A model generated the notes under the pieces. The model did no database searches. It was not told the origin of the DNA and saw only the letters and a program-made list of their open reading frames with translations. DNA of 64,000 nt, taken from the NCBI GenBank assembly GCA_963576785.1, contig OY756142.1, positions 124,001-188,000 on the forward strand, given 5' to 3'. The stretch is from Chlorophyllum brunneum (Eukaryota; Basidiomycota; Agaricomycetes; Agaricales; Agaricaceae). Made by a program: the position numbers and the translations under genes. Positions 24,501 through 35,257 of this stretch are shown here, one piece after another (the stretch's first letter is position 1; every line of letters begins with the position of its first letter).

Positions 24501-27500
24501 GATTCAACACCTTTGTCACATCTTGCCCCGAACGCTGCCTAAACACATTCGACACCGACGTATCCAAAAACGCAAATTGGGGTGCGGCAGAGTTGAGTGA
24601 GATGGTGTTGACGTAGTCTGTCAAATCGTATAACCCCTTATCCCAAACTCCCCAAACCCTACAACGACATTATCTCAATATCCGCGGGGATTAAGAATGA
24701 AAGTAAAACGTACTTGGCAATAGTCTCATCCTGCGCATACGCTTGAATCACTTTCCAATCCCAAACCATCGGTCCCTTCTTAAAATTCCTCATCTTTGGC
24801 AAAAACTGCTTCGTATACCAGTCATCACTTGACAACGCCTTACTCTGCCCATTCGCCGCCCTCGAACTCTTATGTATCGCCAAAGGTGCCAACGGTGTAA
24901 AGTTCTTCGGCGTCAACACCATATTCCAATCCTCCACCAGATCAGGACAAGCGAGTGGCAACGGCGGTGGGAAATAATACGTCATATCCTGTCCAGCCAG
25001 GACATCCAACGAATCCGGTCCATTACTCAGTAGGTTCGGTATATCCGAATGATCCCCATGAACGAAATTCGATACGTCGTAAACGACACCTTGAACCGCG
25101 ACCCAATAATCGTTATCCCCTTGATGACCGTTAACCTCTTCCACAGTCCAAGCTTTATCAAATCCAGGACACAACAATCTCCCGAATTCGATAATGTAGA
25201 ATATGACCATGGCGTTGAGGAGGAAGATTAACCAGAATATGGTGACCTTTTCTCTCCATGCGAGTTGAACATCAGGTCGTTTCATCCTGCCGAGGAATTT
25301 GAGTAGGAAGGTTGGCATCCACCATGTCACGGCCCAAACGATCCATAACCACCATCGGCGAGAACGTGTCGTAGGGACTTCCTCGAGTGCATTGGGAGCT
25401 TCCTTGACCACCATCTCTTTCGCAGCTCCAGAACCAAATCCACCACCACCGGCACCACTATCACCACCAGGCGACTTTTTATCCCAATCACTCCACGCAT
25501 TATTACCCTCATCCGTCCCTCCAAAACCCCTATTGGCGATATTCGGCGTCGCCAATCCACCACCCGCATACCCTCCTCCTCCTTCATGATATCCAGGAGC
25601 ATTCCCATGGAGCAGGTTATCCGCACTCTCCGATCCGTAGTACCCGCTCTGCGCACCCAACCCGAGCCCGACTCCTCCACTACCTTCATTTGGATGTGTA
25701 TACTCCGTCCCAGCATCTTCACCACCTCCCAATTCGTCCTCCATATCCAGCTCTGCAGAATTCTTTTGCTCCTTCTCCATCGCACGTACTTGATCCTCAA
25801 CAACCTTCCACGCCGAATAACATAACCAAATGCATCGATGCCCCACAACATAATCCACACCTTCCTTCCATCCATTACTCCTCACACACTGTGTAATCCT
25901 CTCTTCCTCCGACCCTCTCATCGTCGGCACATACCTATTACAAAACTCCCCCAAATCGTAATCCACCACATACTCAACGCTTCTCCGAGCGACTAAATCG
26001 GGTAAAAGAAGTGCTCGGATTTGATTCTTGACGCGACGCTTGTCAAAGGAATTTGGTGAAGAAGAGTCGTTGGGACGGATACATGTGATCGTCCAGAGAT
26101 GAGTTTTATCCAGCGAAGCGAAGATTTCGGAAATGGTGAAATTGAGCTGAGCGGTGACGGGGTAGGTTTTGCTAGGATCAAGTCGGGGATGTTCGTCGGA
26201 GGATCCATTCGGAGAAAGGATAGGCGTAGGTTGACGAAGGGGACGAGAAGAAACCTGAGCTTGAACAATGATATTCTCATCCTTGTTATGTCTCTCCGCA
26301 GCCAAACTAGGCCCAGAAAGCAACTTGGACACGAAAGCATCATTCGATCCACGCAAGAGGGTAACATACGCCGAGTCGAGAAGATCCGAATCTTTCTCTA
26401 CGAATCCTTGGGTATCATAAGACGCGGATCCGGCGTAATGATTGATACCGAACAAGAACCGGTCTTGTGCGCCACTAACACTCGGGCTGGCAATATACGA
26501 TGCATGAACGCCAAACTTGGAAGCCATCTCTTGTAAAAGGTCTTCATCTCTATGTTCGTTGCTCTTGCCCGACTTGTACGACGAACAAGCCTTGTTGACC
26601 ATACCCAACAAACCACCAGGTTTCCTTTGCGACCTTTCACTAAGCTGTGCACCGCGTAGGAGTTCCACACAAGCTCCGTTGTCCATCGTCGATATATTCG
26701 GCAAACTGATTCCATCACCGGCAATCTGCCCATTGTACCCGATATTCTCAAACGATTGACGGAGGACATAGGAGTGTAACAACTCGTCGGTAAAATTGAT
26801 GCAAAATTCTTCAAAGCCGTTTTGACCGTATGCGGAAATGAGTGGAGCGGTACCCGTGAGAGCGATAGAGGTGGTACCGGATGGACCGCGTGTTTGGAAA
26901 CCGGGTTGGTCGAGAAGGATGATTTGGGTAGGTGGAGGAGGATCTTTGGGGTTTGGAGCCAGACGGTGGTTTGCGGTTTCCACGACGAAAGCAAACAGGA
27001 TGGCGTACAAATCTCGCACGCAGTGATCACGTTGAGCCGCTGATTGCTCCGCATTGAGAAGCACGGTATAAAGTTCCTTTCGGACATAGCTAGTTTTATT
27101 TGTAAGGACTTGGGTAAGGTCTTCAGCGGGAACACCAAGAAGACGGGCGGCGTGGTCAAGGACTTGAGGGTTTGCGATGTAAGCTGCGACATCTTTTGCA
27201 TCTGGGTCGGCGAACTGGAGGTTGCCCAGGAGCAAGATGGCAACAAGAAGACTAAAAATAGAGGCCATGTGCTTTTGTTTGAAGCCGAGGGTGCGCATTG
27301 CGGCACGGAGGTCGCCCATTCCAATCGAGTCGTCGCTGAAAGGACCCGAGGGAAGGCGATAGCAGCCCGACGACGCAAGCAGTGCATAATCAGACGCATC
27401 TTCCAGCATCAGCGCATCACGCTCTTGCGGTGTAGAGCCGGCGAGGAGCTGGTAGAATACATGATATGTCCGCTCTTCGTGGGAGAGACGGTTGAGACGG

Positions 27501-28175
27501 GATTTGTCAAGGCCGTAGGTCAACACTTTGGCTGAATTGATACGCCCACGGTCGGAAAAATGGAGTTCGAGGTAGCGGCCGTGGCGAGAGGCATTTGGGT
27601 TCATGAGTGTTTTGGCATTTCCGAATGAATCGAGGACAGTGCCGAGGGCTTGGATTTGGTCTGCGATTTTAGTTTCTCTCTTGGAATGGGCGGAGAGTCT
27701 GAGGGTTTGTGTGAGGAAGAGACGGAGACTTGATGATTTACCCGAGCCAGTGATACCTCTGTCCCATGATATGTCAGCGAGCGGGCTCATTTTGCCGAAA
27801 GAGAACAAACCTAGTGACGACTGCCTGGGACTCCTGGCGCCTGCGCATGAGTAGGTAGACCCTCGCGGCCTGTTCGTAGATGTGAGGCTGAAGCGGGCGT
27901 GGCGAGTCAACCAAAGGCAAGGAGGTATCCTTGTAGCACCTGTCCTCGTACTCTCGGGCACTAACATCATTGACATTTGCAAGAGACTTGTAAGGATTGA
28001 CAACGACCAAGTTGGATGTGCCGATGCGTGTGTAGGGGAGGTCAGCGCGGAAACGGGCCTGGAGGACGTGGAGGAGGGCATCGTCGTTGGGGTAGATGGT
28101 TGCGGAGGCAGAGGAGGAGACGAGGTCTGTGAGGTCGCCCGAGGCAATGGCCTGGGTAGCGTTGTTGGCAGCCAT
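21581..28175 (-). CDS. Chitin synthase with N-terminal myosin motor-like domain (class V/VI)
   Basis: A processive glycosyltransferase (GT2) that polymerises UDP-GlcNAc into chitin at the plasma membrane. Exon 1 is 27811-28175, starting [14 protein letters not shown] 52-bp intron at 27759-27810 joins it to the motor P-loop [10 protein letters not shown] and the switch-like [15 protein letters not shown]. Then come a motor core ([20 protein letters not shown]-like region), two TM helices, a cytochrome b5-like domain ([20 protein letters not shown]), and the GT2 core with [53 protein letters not shown] (the QRRRW signature), several TM helices and a Gly-rich linker. It ends in a DEK_C-like domain whose last exon (21581 to about 21685) ends DRILSES. 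Total is about 1,950-2,000 residues, as expected. All catalytic motifs appear intact. It shares a 129-bp spacer with the divergent COPB2 gene. Confidence 0.93.
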
Positions 28176-28304
28176 AAACTGGCCTCTGGCTTGGTTGGCG
28201 GGTGAAAACAGCTCGCCGCACACCAAACACGGCAACATGCACAGCCACGCACGTGACCCTTTCCACGTATTGGCCCAGTCGCCAATCTCGTCGAAATTCC
28301 AGCC
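28176..28304. promoter_or_regulatory. Shared bidirectional promoter of chitin synthase and COPB2
   Basis: Only 129 bp separate the two start codons (28175 on minus, 28305 on plus). Both genes are housekeeping and act in secretion and cell-wall growth. The spacer must carry both core promoters and both 5' leaders. No clear TATA box was seen. Regulation in common is inference. Confidence 0.6.
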
Positions 28305-31300
28305 ATGCTCTTCGACGTCAACGTGAGTGGTCTCTGCTAACCCTGCACCTATGCTCACAGTGCCCAGCGCAAGCTCTTTGCGCGCTCAGACCGCGTCAAG
28401 GGCGTCGACTTTCATCCCACAGAGCCCTGGCTCCTTGCAGGTCTCTACAATGGCACTGTCAACATCTACAACATCGACACTGGCGCTATCATCAAGACGT
28501 TCGAGGTAGCAGAAGTACCCGTCCGCTGTGTTAAATTCATCACTCGCAAAAACTGGTTTGTTGCTGGCTCAGACGATTACCAGCTTCGCGTCTTCAACTA
28601 CAACACTCATGAAAAAGTCGTCGCTTTCGAAGCGCACCCTGATTACATCCGATGCCTCACTGTCCACCCAACTGCACCGATTATTCTTACTGGTAGTGAT
28701 GACATGACTATCAAGGCCTGGGACTGGGATAAACAATGGCGTAACATTCAGGTCGGTTGATATCTCCCAAGGAACCACATATCGCCTAATTTATCATTAG
28801 ACTTATGAAGGTCATGCACACTATATCATGAACATCGCTTTCAACCCCAAAGACTCCAACACCTTCGTCTCCGCCTGTCTCGACCGTACCGTCAAAATGT
28901 GGTCTATCGGCTCTCCAATAGCCAATTTCACGATGGAAGCCCACGATAAAGGCGTCAACTACGTCGATTTCTATCCTGGCACCGATAAACCCTACCTCGT
29001 CACAACCGGTGACGACAAAACCGTCAAAGTTTGGGACTACCTTTCAAAAAGTTGTGTTCAGACCATGGACGGCCATACCAACAATGTCTCTTTCGCCGTG
29101 TTCCATCCAAATCTTCCCATCATCATCAGTGGAAGTGAAGATGGTACTGTCAAAATCTGGAATAGTGGTACTTATCGTATTGAGCATACATTAAGCTATG
29201 CACTTGAACGTGCATGGTCTTTTGCTCTACGTAAAGGTACAAATGAAGTCGCTGTGGGATTCGATGAAGGTTTAGTCGTACTCAAACTTGGTCGAGATGA
29301 ACCTACATTCTCCATGGACCCATCTGGTAAACTCATCTACACTCGTAATCACGAAGTCCTTTCCGGCAATCTCCAAACCCTCTCTTCCGACTCTCCCTCA
29401 ACCACAACCACAACAGCAGCAGCAGACGGCGCCGCAGTACCATTATCAACCAAAGAAATCGGTTCAACAGAAATCTTCGCTTCATCACTCATCCATTCCC
29501 CAAACGGTCGTTTCATAACCGTAGTAGGCGATGGCGAATACATAATCTACACCGCTCTCGCATGGCGCAATAAATCTTTCGGAAACGGTATCTCATTCGC
29601 TTGGGCACCCGATTCAAATACCTACGCCGTGCTCGAATCCAAAACGAAACTCAAAGTATATAAAAACTTTAAAGAAAGGACTGGTTCGGGATTGATGAAA
29701 GGTGTTGGAAGTTTTGCTATGGATGGTATATATCCCGGACCGGTACTTGGTGCTCGTGGACCTGGATATGTGATGTTTTGGGATTGGGAAACGGGAGAGA
29801 TTGTTAGAAGGGTTGATGTGGATGCTAAGAACGTGAGTTCCTCTTTGTCCTTTCTTACTTCCGTGATTGAATTGTGGATGCATGTTAGGTGTATTGGTCA
29901 ACGACAGGAACACTCGTTTCGATCATTTCCGATGATTCGTTTTATGTTCTTCGGTTTGATAGAGATGCGTATCAAGATAAAGTTGATGAAGGTGCTGAAA
30001 TTACAGATGAGGGTGTTGAAGAGGCCTTTGAGATCGTTGCGGAAGTAAACGATAGGTTCGTTCATAACCCATCTACTCGCATATACTCATATTCACAACT
30101 CGTTATATAGTATACAGACTGCTAAATGGATAGGCGACTGTTTGATCTACACAACATCAAACCGTCTTTCGTATTTCATCGGTACTGAATCATACACCAT
30201 CAGTCCATTCGACAGGTCCGTTCTTTTTCAAATATCACTCGCTCAATATATCAACTCACCTATACACAGTCGGCTATACCTCCTCGGTTACATCCCAGCA
30301 CACAACCGCGTATATCTAGCCGACAAGGATATGAAACTCTACGGTTACAGTCTCTCTCTCACAGTCGTCGAATACCAAACCGCCATTCTTCGTGATGACC
30401 CAGACGCTGCAGCTGAATTGTTACCTACGATACCGAAAGACCAATTAAACAAAGTCGCTCGCTTCCTCGAAGGTCGAGGTACGCTCAACCACTATCAACA
30501 TCCAAACAAAACAACAAACACTAACGCCTTGCATAGATATGAAAGAACTAGCAATCCAAGTAACAACCGATCCAGACCACAAATTCGATCTAGCACTCTC
30601 CTTAGACGATCTCGACACCGCACATTCCATCGTTCTTTCCTTATCCCAACCCCAAGATCCCATATCAACAGAATCAAATATAACAGAGCATAAATGGAAA
30701 ACTCTAGGCGATAGAGCGTTGAGTGTTTGGAGATTTGATTTGGCGAAGGAATGTTTTGTTAAAGGTGGGGATTTGGGGAGTTTGTTGTTGATTTTGTTGA
30801 GCGTTGGGGATAGAAATGGTGTGGAGGGTGTTGTGAAGAAAGCTAGTATGTATCTCATTAACTCTCTATCTGAGGTGGTGGAAGTTTTTTTTTTTATTTA
30901 CTAATGTGGTGTTTAGTTGAGAAGGGGCAGAATAATCTTGCGTTTGCGGCGTTACTTCAACTTGGTCAACCGGAGAAATGTGTGGATTTGTTGGTTGAAA
31001 CGGGTCGTGCACCTGAAGCGGCGTTATTTGCACGAACATATGCACCAAGGTTCGTCTCCACCCTTTTCTCAAACACTCCCCCTCCCACTCACTTTTATAC
31101 CGTTATAGCAAAGTCCCAGAAACAGTCAATTCATGGATAACCGATCTAAAATCCAAAGGCAGAGCGAAACTATCTTCGGGGATTGCGAATCCGTTGGTTA
31201 ATCCAGAGTTGTTTGAGGAAGGATGGGAGGAGGCGTTGAGGAAGGAGAAAGTGGTGGGTGTGAGAGAGGGGATGTTGGTTGATGTTGGTGGGAAGGATGA

Positions 31301-31358
31301 TGATGATGAGGAGGACGAGGACGAGGAGGACGATGAAGAGGATGAGGAGGATGAGTAG
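28305..31358 (+). CDS. SEC27: Coatomer subunit beta' (COPI coat)
   Basis: Beta'-COP is part of the COPI coat that drives Golgi-to-ER and intra-Golgi vesicle traffic. The start MLFDVN is an 18-bp exon; a short intron (28323-28367) leads to [20 protein letters not shown], which matches the family N-terminus very closely. Two WD40 propellers follow (for example [38 protein letters not shown]). Then come [74 protein letters not shown] and the helical solenoid [17 protein letters not shown]. The protein ends in a long Asp/Glu tail. Introns lie at 28752-28800 and at several later sites, all GT-AG. Length is about 830-840 residues, normal for fungi. Vertebrate name COPB2, yeast SEC27. Confidence 0.97.
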
Positions 31359-31680
31359 AGTGGATACCGTTGTTTTTTTTTTGTTTGTATGTTGGAATAG
31401 GGTGGCTAATTCGTTTTTGCTTTTGTCGATCCTTTGCAAAAACTCGTTTTCGTAAACAATCACGTATATGCTCCAGGTAATAACGCAGTGACCAAACTAT
31501 TACAGTAGAATCGGTGTAAAAGGCCAAGAAGATCTTCCAGCCCTCGCACAGATAAAGCCCGTCGGTTCTAAAATTCAGAATCCATACGCTGATATCTGGG
31601 CTTGGCAAGTACAAAAATATGAGAACAGATGAGATAAACCACAAACCACATATCACAAGGAAAATCTTTAAAACCGTCTT

Positions 31681-31926
31681 TTACCGACGATTCTTCTTTT
31701 CTTTATCAGCCTCGTCAAGTGTATTCATGATCGCTTGTGCCTCCTCAAATTCCCCAGGCTTCAAGCCATAGGACACCATAAAGTTCTCATAACCACCAAA
31801 ATCATCATAGCACGGGTAATTGGAATGTTCTTCATGAGCATTCTTGTTGGAGGATGTGTCACGGTTGCTTTTGCTTTTGCCACCGCCTTTGTTGTTGTGA
31901 GAATTGGAAGTGGATGCATGAGGCAT
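31681..31926 (-). CDS. Small SYGLKP-motif protein, copy A
   Basis: An 81-residue protein starting MPHASTSNSHNN. The longer open frame upstream is rejected because a good intron (gtgagt...caacag) ends just before this ATG, implying a spliced 5' leader or a small extra exon. The first half is Ser/Asn/Lys-rich and low complexity. The second half carries FGGYENFMVSYGLKPGE and then EEAQAIMNTLDEADKE. The same block is present in the neighbour at 32333-32596, so the two are tandem paralogues. No domain name is known to me. It has no signal peptide or TM segment, so it is probably cytosolic or nuclear. Confidence 0.6.
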   Translation of the reverse strand: MPHASTSNSHNNKGGGKSKSNRDTSSNKNAHEEHSNYPCYDDFGGYENFMVSYGLKPGEFEEAQAIMNTLDEADKEKKNRR

Positions 31927-32332
31927 GCTGTTGGCAGGATGATATGCAAGGTGAGATACGGGAGGTGGAAGGGAAGCACGACTCACTTTTGTTCAGGTGA
32001 GGATGGGGTAAACCCGTAAAGGTCTGGTATAAGACGCGTCTCAGTGCGCGGTGGAGTTTGGGCCGTCATGACATAAGTTGATGGGGATCAACAGGGTCAT
32101 AACTTAAGTTTGAATTTGGCTTAACGTTGCTTGGACCCATCTGCCTTCCAGGAGTCCATTCCGTATTGAGCTTTTTAGCCAAACAAGCGAGTGATCATGA
32201 GTACGTTCGATCAGTCACATATCATAATTTGACAGCAAGACGAGTACCGATAGAGAAACCGGCGTGTCGGAGCGCTATGACTCTGCCGGATCTCGGCTCC
32301 CTGCAATAAATCTCTTATGCCAATTCCAGCCT

Positions 32333-32596
32333 CTATTCCTTGTTGTCATCGGCCTCTCGATCAAGCGTCTTCATTCCTTCCAAAATGGCGCGCCCCTCAG
32401 CAACGTCGTCAACATCCCACGGCTTCAGTCCATAAGAGTGCATAAATTTCGGCCAGTTACCGAAAGGTGCATAGTAAGAGTTGTTCGAACGATCTCCCCC
32501 TGAGTTAGAGTCGGTCTCGGACGAAGAACTGCCGTTAGAGTCGGCTTTGGAGGAAGAATTATTGCCGCTAGTGTTGGTGTTGGAATTCTTAGTCAT
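32333..32596 (-). CDS. Small SYGLKP-motif protein, copy B
   Basis: An 87-residue protein starting MTKNSNTNTSGNN; an upstream in-frame ATG at 32626 is less likely because the sequence just before 32596 looks like a 3' splice site. The N-terminal half is Ser/Asn/Asp-rich. The C-terminal half has FGNWPKFMHSYGLKPWD and then EGRAILEGMKTLDREADD, aligning with copy A (31681-31926). The pair is about 400 bp apart on the same strand. Conservation of the C-terminal block against divergent low-complexity N-termini argues that both are real coding genes. Confidence 0.6.
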   Translation of the reverse strand: MTKNSNTNTSGNNSSSKADSNGSSSSETDSNSGGDRSNNSYYAPFGNWPKFMHSYGLKPWDVDDVAEGRAILEGMKTLDREADDNKE

Positions 32597-33103
32597 GGTG
32601 CTGATTGTCAAGCCTTGACGCAGCAATAAGGAGAAAGATCTATGAGGGAGGGACTATGACTCACGGTGAAATTGCTTAGAGAATAATATACGGTAAGGAG
32701 TTTGGGCGACCTTTCAAAATTTCCACTAGATGGTAGTGGATACGGTGAAAGAGGCGATTGCAGTAGAAAAAAATTCAGCCCGTCTTTTATGATGGGTGGT
32801 GTGACCAAATCGCTTACCGCATGATTTCCGCCACAAAACACACCATACCAAAACGAATGTAGGCATACATTTCTTTGTAATTCCCAAATCCAGTCGTCAA
32901 ATAACAGCTAGCCGTTGGTCCTATGATTACCTTTTGTGTTGGCCTGCTGTCGATGTGAAGTTCGCTTACACCCAATAAAAACACAGGCCCCGCGCTAACC
33001 TGAATATTCTCGAAGAGAAAGCGTCAGGGAGATTAACAAAATGGGGTCCAAAATTATCATCATAACATTGATCTCCAACAACGATTATAAAGTCCAACCC
33101 TCC

Positions 33104-35257
33104 TTACGTTTTAACCAATTCACCACCAGCTTCGCGCTGCTCTCTAACTTCACCTGCCCACCTCATCGCATCTCTCCGACCCTTGTGCACATCAACCCCA
33201 AACCAAATAACAAGACTCGCAGAAGCGCAAAGCGCGAACAAAAATGGAAATCCCATCCAAATATCCCCGGTCTTATCAATAATCGCCTGGATAACATTCG
33301 GGCCAATCATACTCGAAGCGCGATTGGACAGGCCAAAGAGTCCGAAAAACATGTTGTCGTAGCCAGGTGGAGCAAGTTCCGCCATCATGGTCTGAGAGAA
33401 AGCGTAATAGGGTGCTTGGAAAATACCAAAAACGACGTTATACATCCAGAATTCCCATACATTATGGAAGCTGGTGAGATGGAAGTATGTTTATTGATAG
33501 AATATATCAAAAGGGACGTGACGTACCCTATCTTTTGTGTCCAGATTCCGAGCATTCCCCAGAATGGTATCAATATCGTGAAGACGTTCGTTACAACAAA
33601 CTGAGTAGCCCTGCTTCAGCGTGAACTCATCCCTGACGGCGAAGACTCACCATCTTCTTCGTGCTGATCTTCCAGTACCTTTGAATGTACCAAAACCCAA
33701 GCGTACTCCCCGTCGAAGTGATAGCTTGCGCCAGGCCGAGGTATGTAATGTCCAAAAAGCTGAACTCGAACTTATCATTTTGACAGATAGAAACGAGGGT
33801 CCCCGTAGTATTCAAGCCCTATATATCCAAACCACATCTGTCAATGTGACAAGTTTCAATGGCATTGTGAGGACTCACGTCAGCGAGGAGGAAGAAAGCG
33901 AAAAGATATATAAACGTGTACGGCAGTTTCTTGTACTGTTTAACCGCCAACCAGATTTGTTTCCAACCAATCGTCAAGTAGCTTTCGCCCTTGGGAAGAG
34001 GTGGTCCTGGGCGAGGTTGCTGGAAGATAACTGTTGTCATATCCTAATGGGCGCTCTCTTTTCATAGGAGGAAGGTGCATACAACACTTACACCACCAGA
34101 TGCCCATGATCACCCAATACGCGTTAATCCTAGGGGGAGGCCGAATAGGTATAAGTATTTCGGGATCAAAAACTCGAGTGCAAAGCGCATACCAGACGAG
34201 GCAGTAGTTATTGACCTTGGGATTGTCTTTCAGCGGCAATAACAATGCAAGGTTCAAACATAGTGTGACGATATATCCAATATTGCTGTGGGCCTATAAT
34301 TGCACCAAAATCTCAGGAGTTTTTAACAATATCGCTACAGGAGACTTACCGTGCTGATGTTACTGATCCTATTCTTCTCCAGACTCTCCTCACGTTCGTA
34401 TTCTTCCAAGCTAACCTCCCCCGCATCGAATTTCTCGCGTAAGGCCCGTGAGTGCGCTGTATTTCTGGCCAGCCTTGGAAATGCGGCTGCAAAGAATACA
34501 AGCGTTGCGCCATAAGTGATGAAGCCAATCATGAAAAGCGCCATCCCCACACCCCATCGCGAGGGTTCTACAGATACGTTAGTTAAACCATTAGCATTCC
34601 AAAGGGTAGTTTCTGCGCTTGCCTGTAAGGCTCATGCTGGCGAACTGGGCAGCCCAACAGATGCATGTCACTGTGAAGAGTAACCATCTTCCGAATGTTC
34701 CATAATCGGCAGCAGAGCCGATAGTCGTGAAGATGAGTGTCATGATGGCAAAGCTGACACCGTTTGCAACGAGGACAATGCTAGCTACAGCTTTTGTTCC
34801 TCCAGCCCAAGGGAGGACACATTGGCCAGATGCATCAGGAGCCAGACAAGAAGATCCGGGACCTTTGACGGGGTCATATCCAGCTCCAGTCGTGAGCGAC
34901 TGGAATAGAGTCATAGAAAACCCCAAGGGACCCACTCCCTATCGTGTGAGAGGTTATACATAGGAAGAGATAAACTAGATGAAAACGAACGTTATCCCCG
35001 TTGTAATATACTGGACGTCCGAACTTTGAGTAATCGCTAATAAAATTCAATCAATAACGATACTCACAATAATAACTCCACAACTCTCGTCTCGTTACGA
35101 CTGGTTCATTTGTCGGGGGTGGCAGGATCTTCGGAGAGCCATGGTCCAGCTCGTGATCCAACTTGTCTCGGTCAACAAACACGCTGACCTCAAGAGAATC
35201 TTTTTCCTCTCCCAAGGACTTCACAACTGCGGCTTCTGGAGGCGGAAGTTGGGACAT
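33104..35257 (-). CDS. ATG22: Vacuolar amino-acid effluxer, Atg22 family
   Basis: Atg22 is an MFS-like vacuolar permease that exports amino acids released by autophagic breakdown. The model starts at MSQLPPPEAAVVKSLGEE (ATG complementary to 35255-35257) and includes NEPVVTRRELWSYY, then GPLGFSMTLFQSLTTGAGYD, AVASIVLVANGVSFAIMTL, FTTIGSAADYGTFGRWLLF, GVGMALFMIGFITYGATLV, YLTIGWKQIWLAVKQYKKLP (central loop), FIYLFAFFLLAD, and YNVVFGIFQAPYYAFSQTM. The last exon has MAELAPPGYDNMFFGLFGLS and IGPNVIQAIIDKTGD, a segment diagnostic of the Atg22 family. Around 12 TM helices are spread over at least eight exons. The end is TAA at 33104. Nothing looks broken, though exon joins in the middle were not all verified. 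Confidence 0.88.

Noticed and set aside
24659..28321. A 1,220-codon open frame starting at 28321 as the chitin synthase start
   Set aside because: Its first ~180 codons are in the wrong frame. The true N-terminus (MAANNATQ, from 28175) lies in another frame and joins through a GT-AG intron directly to the P-loop.
31198..31656. Minus-strand frame of 152 codons rich in His/Pro
   Set aside because: It is the complement of the acidic C-terminal tail of COPB2 plus its 3' flank.
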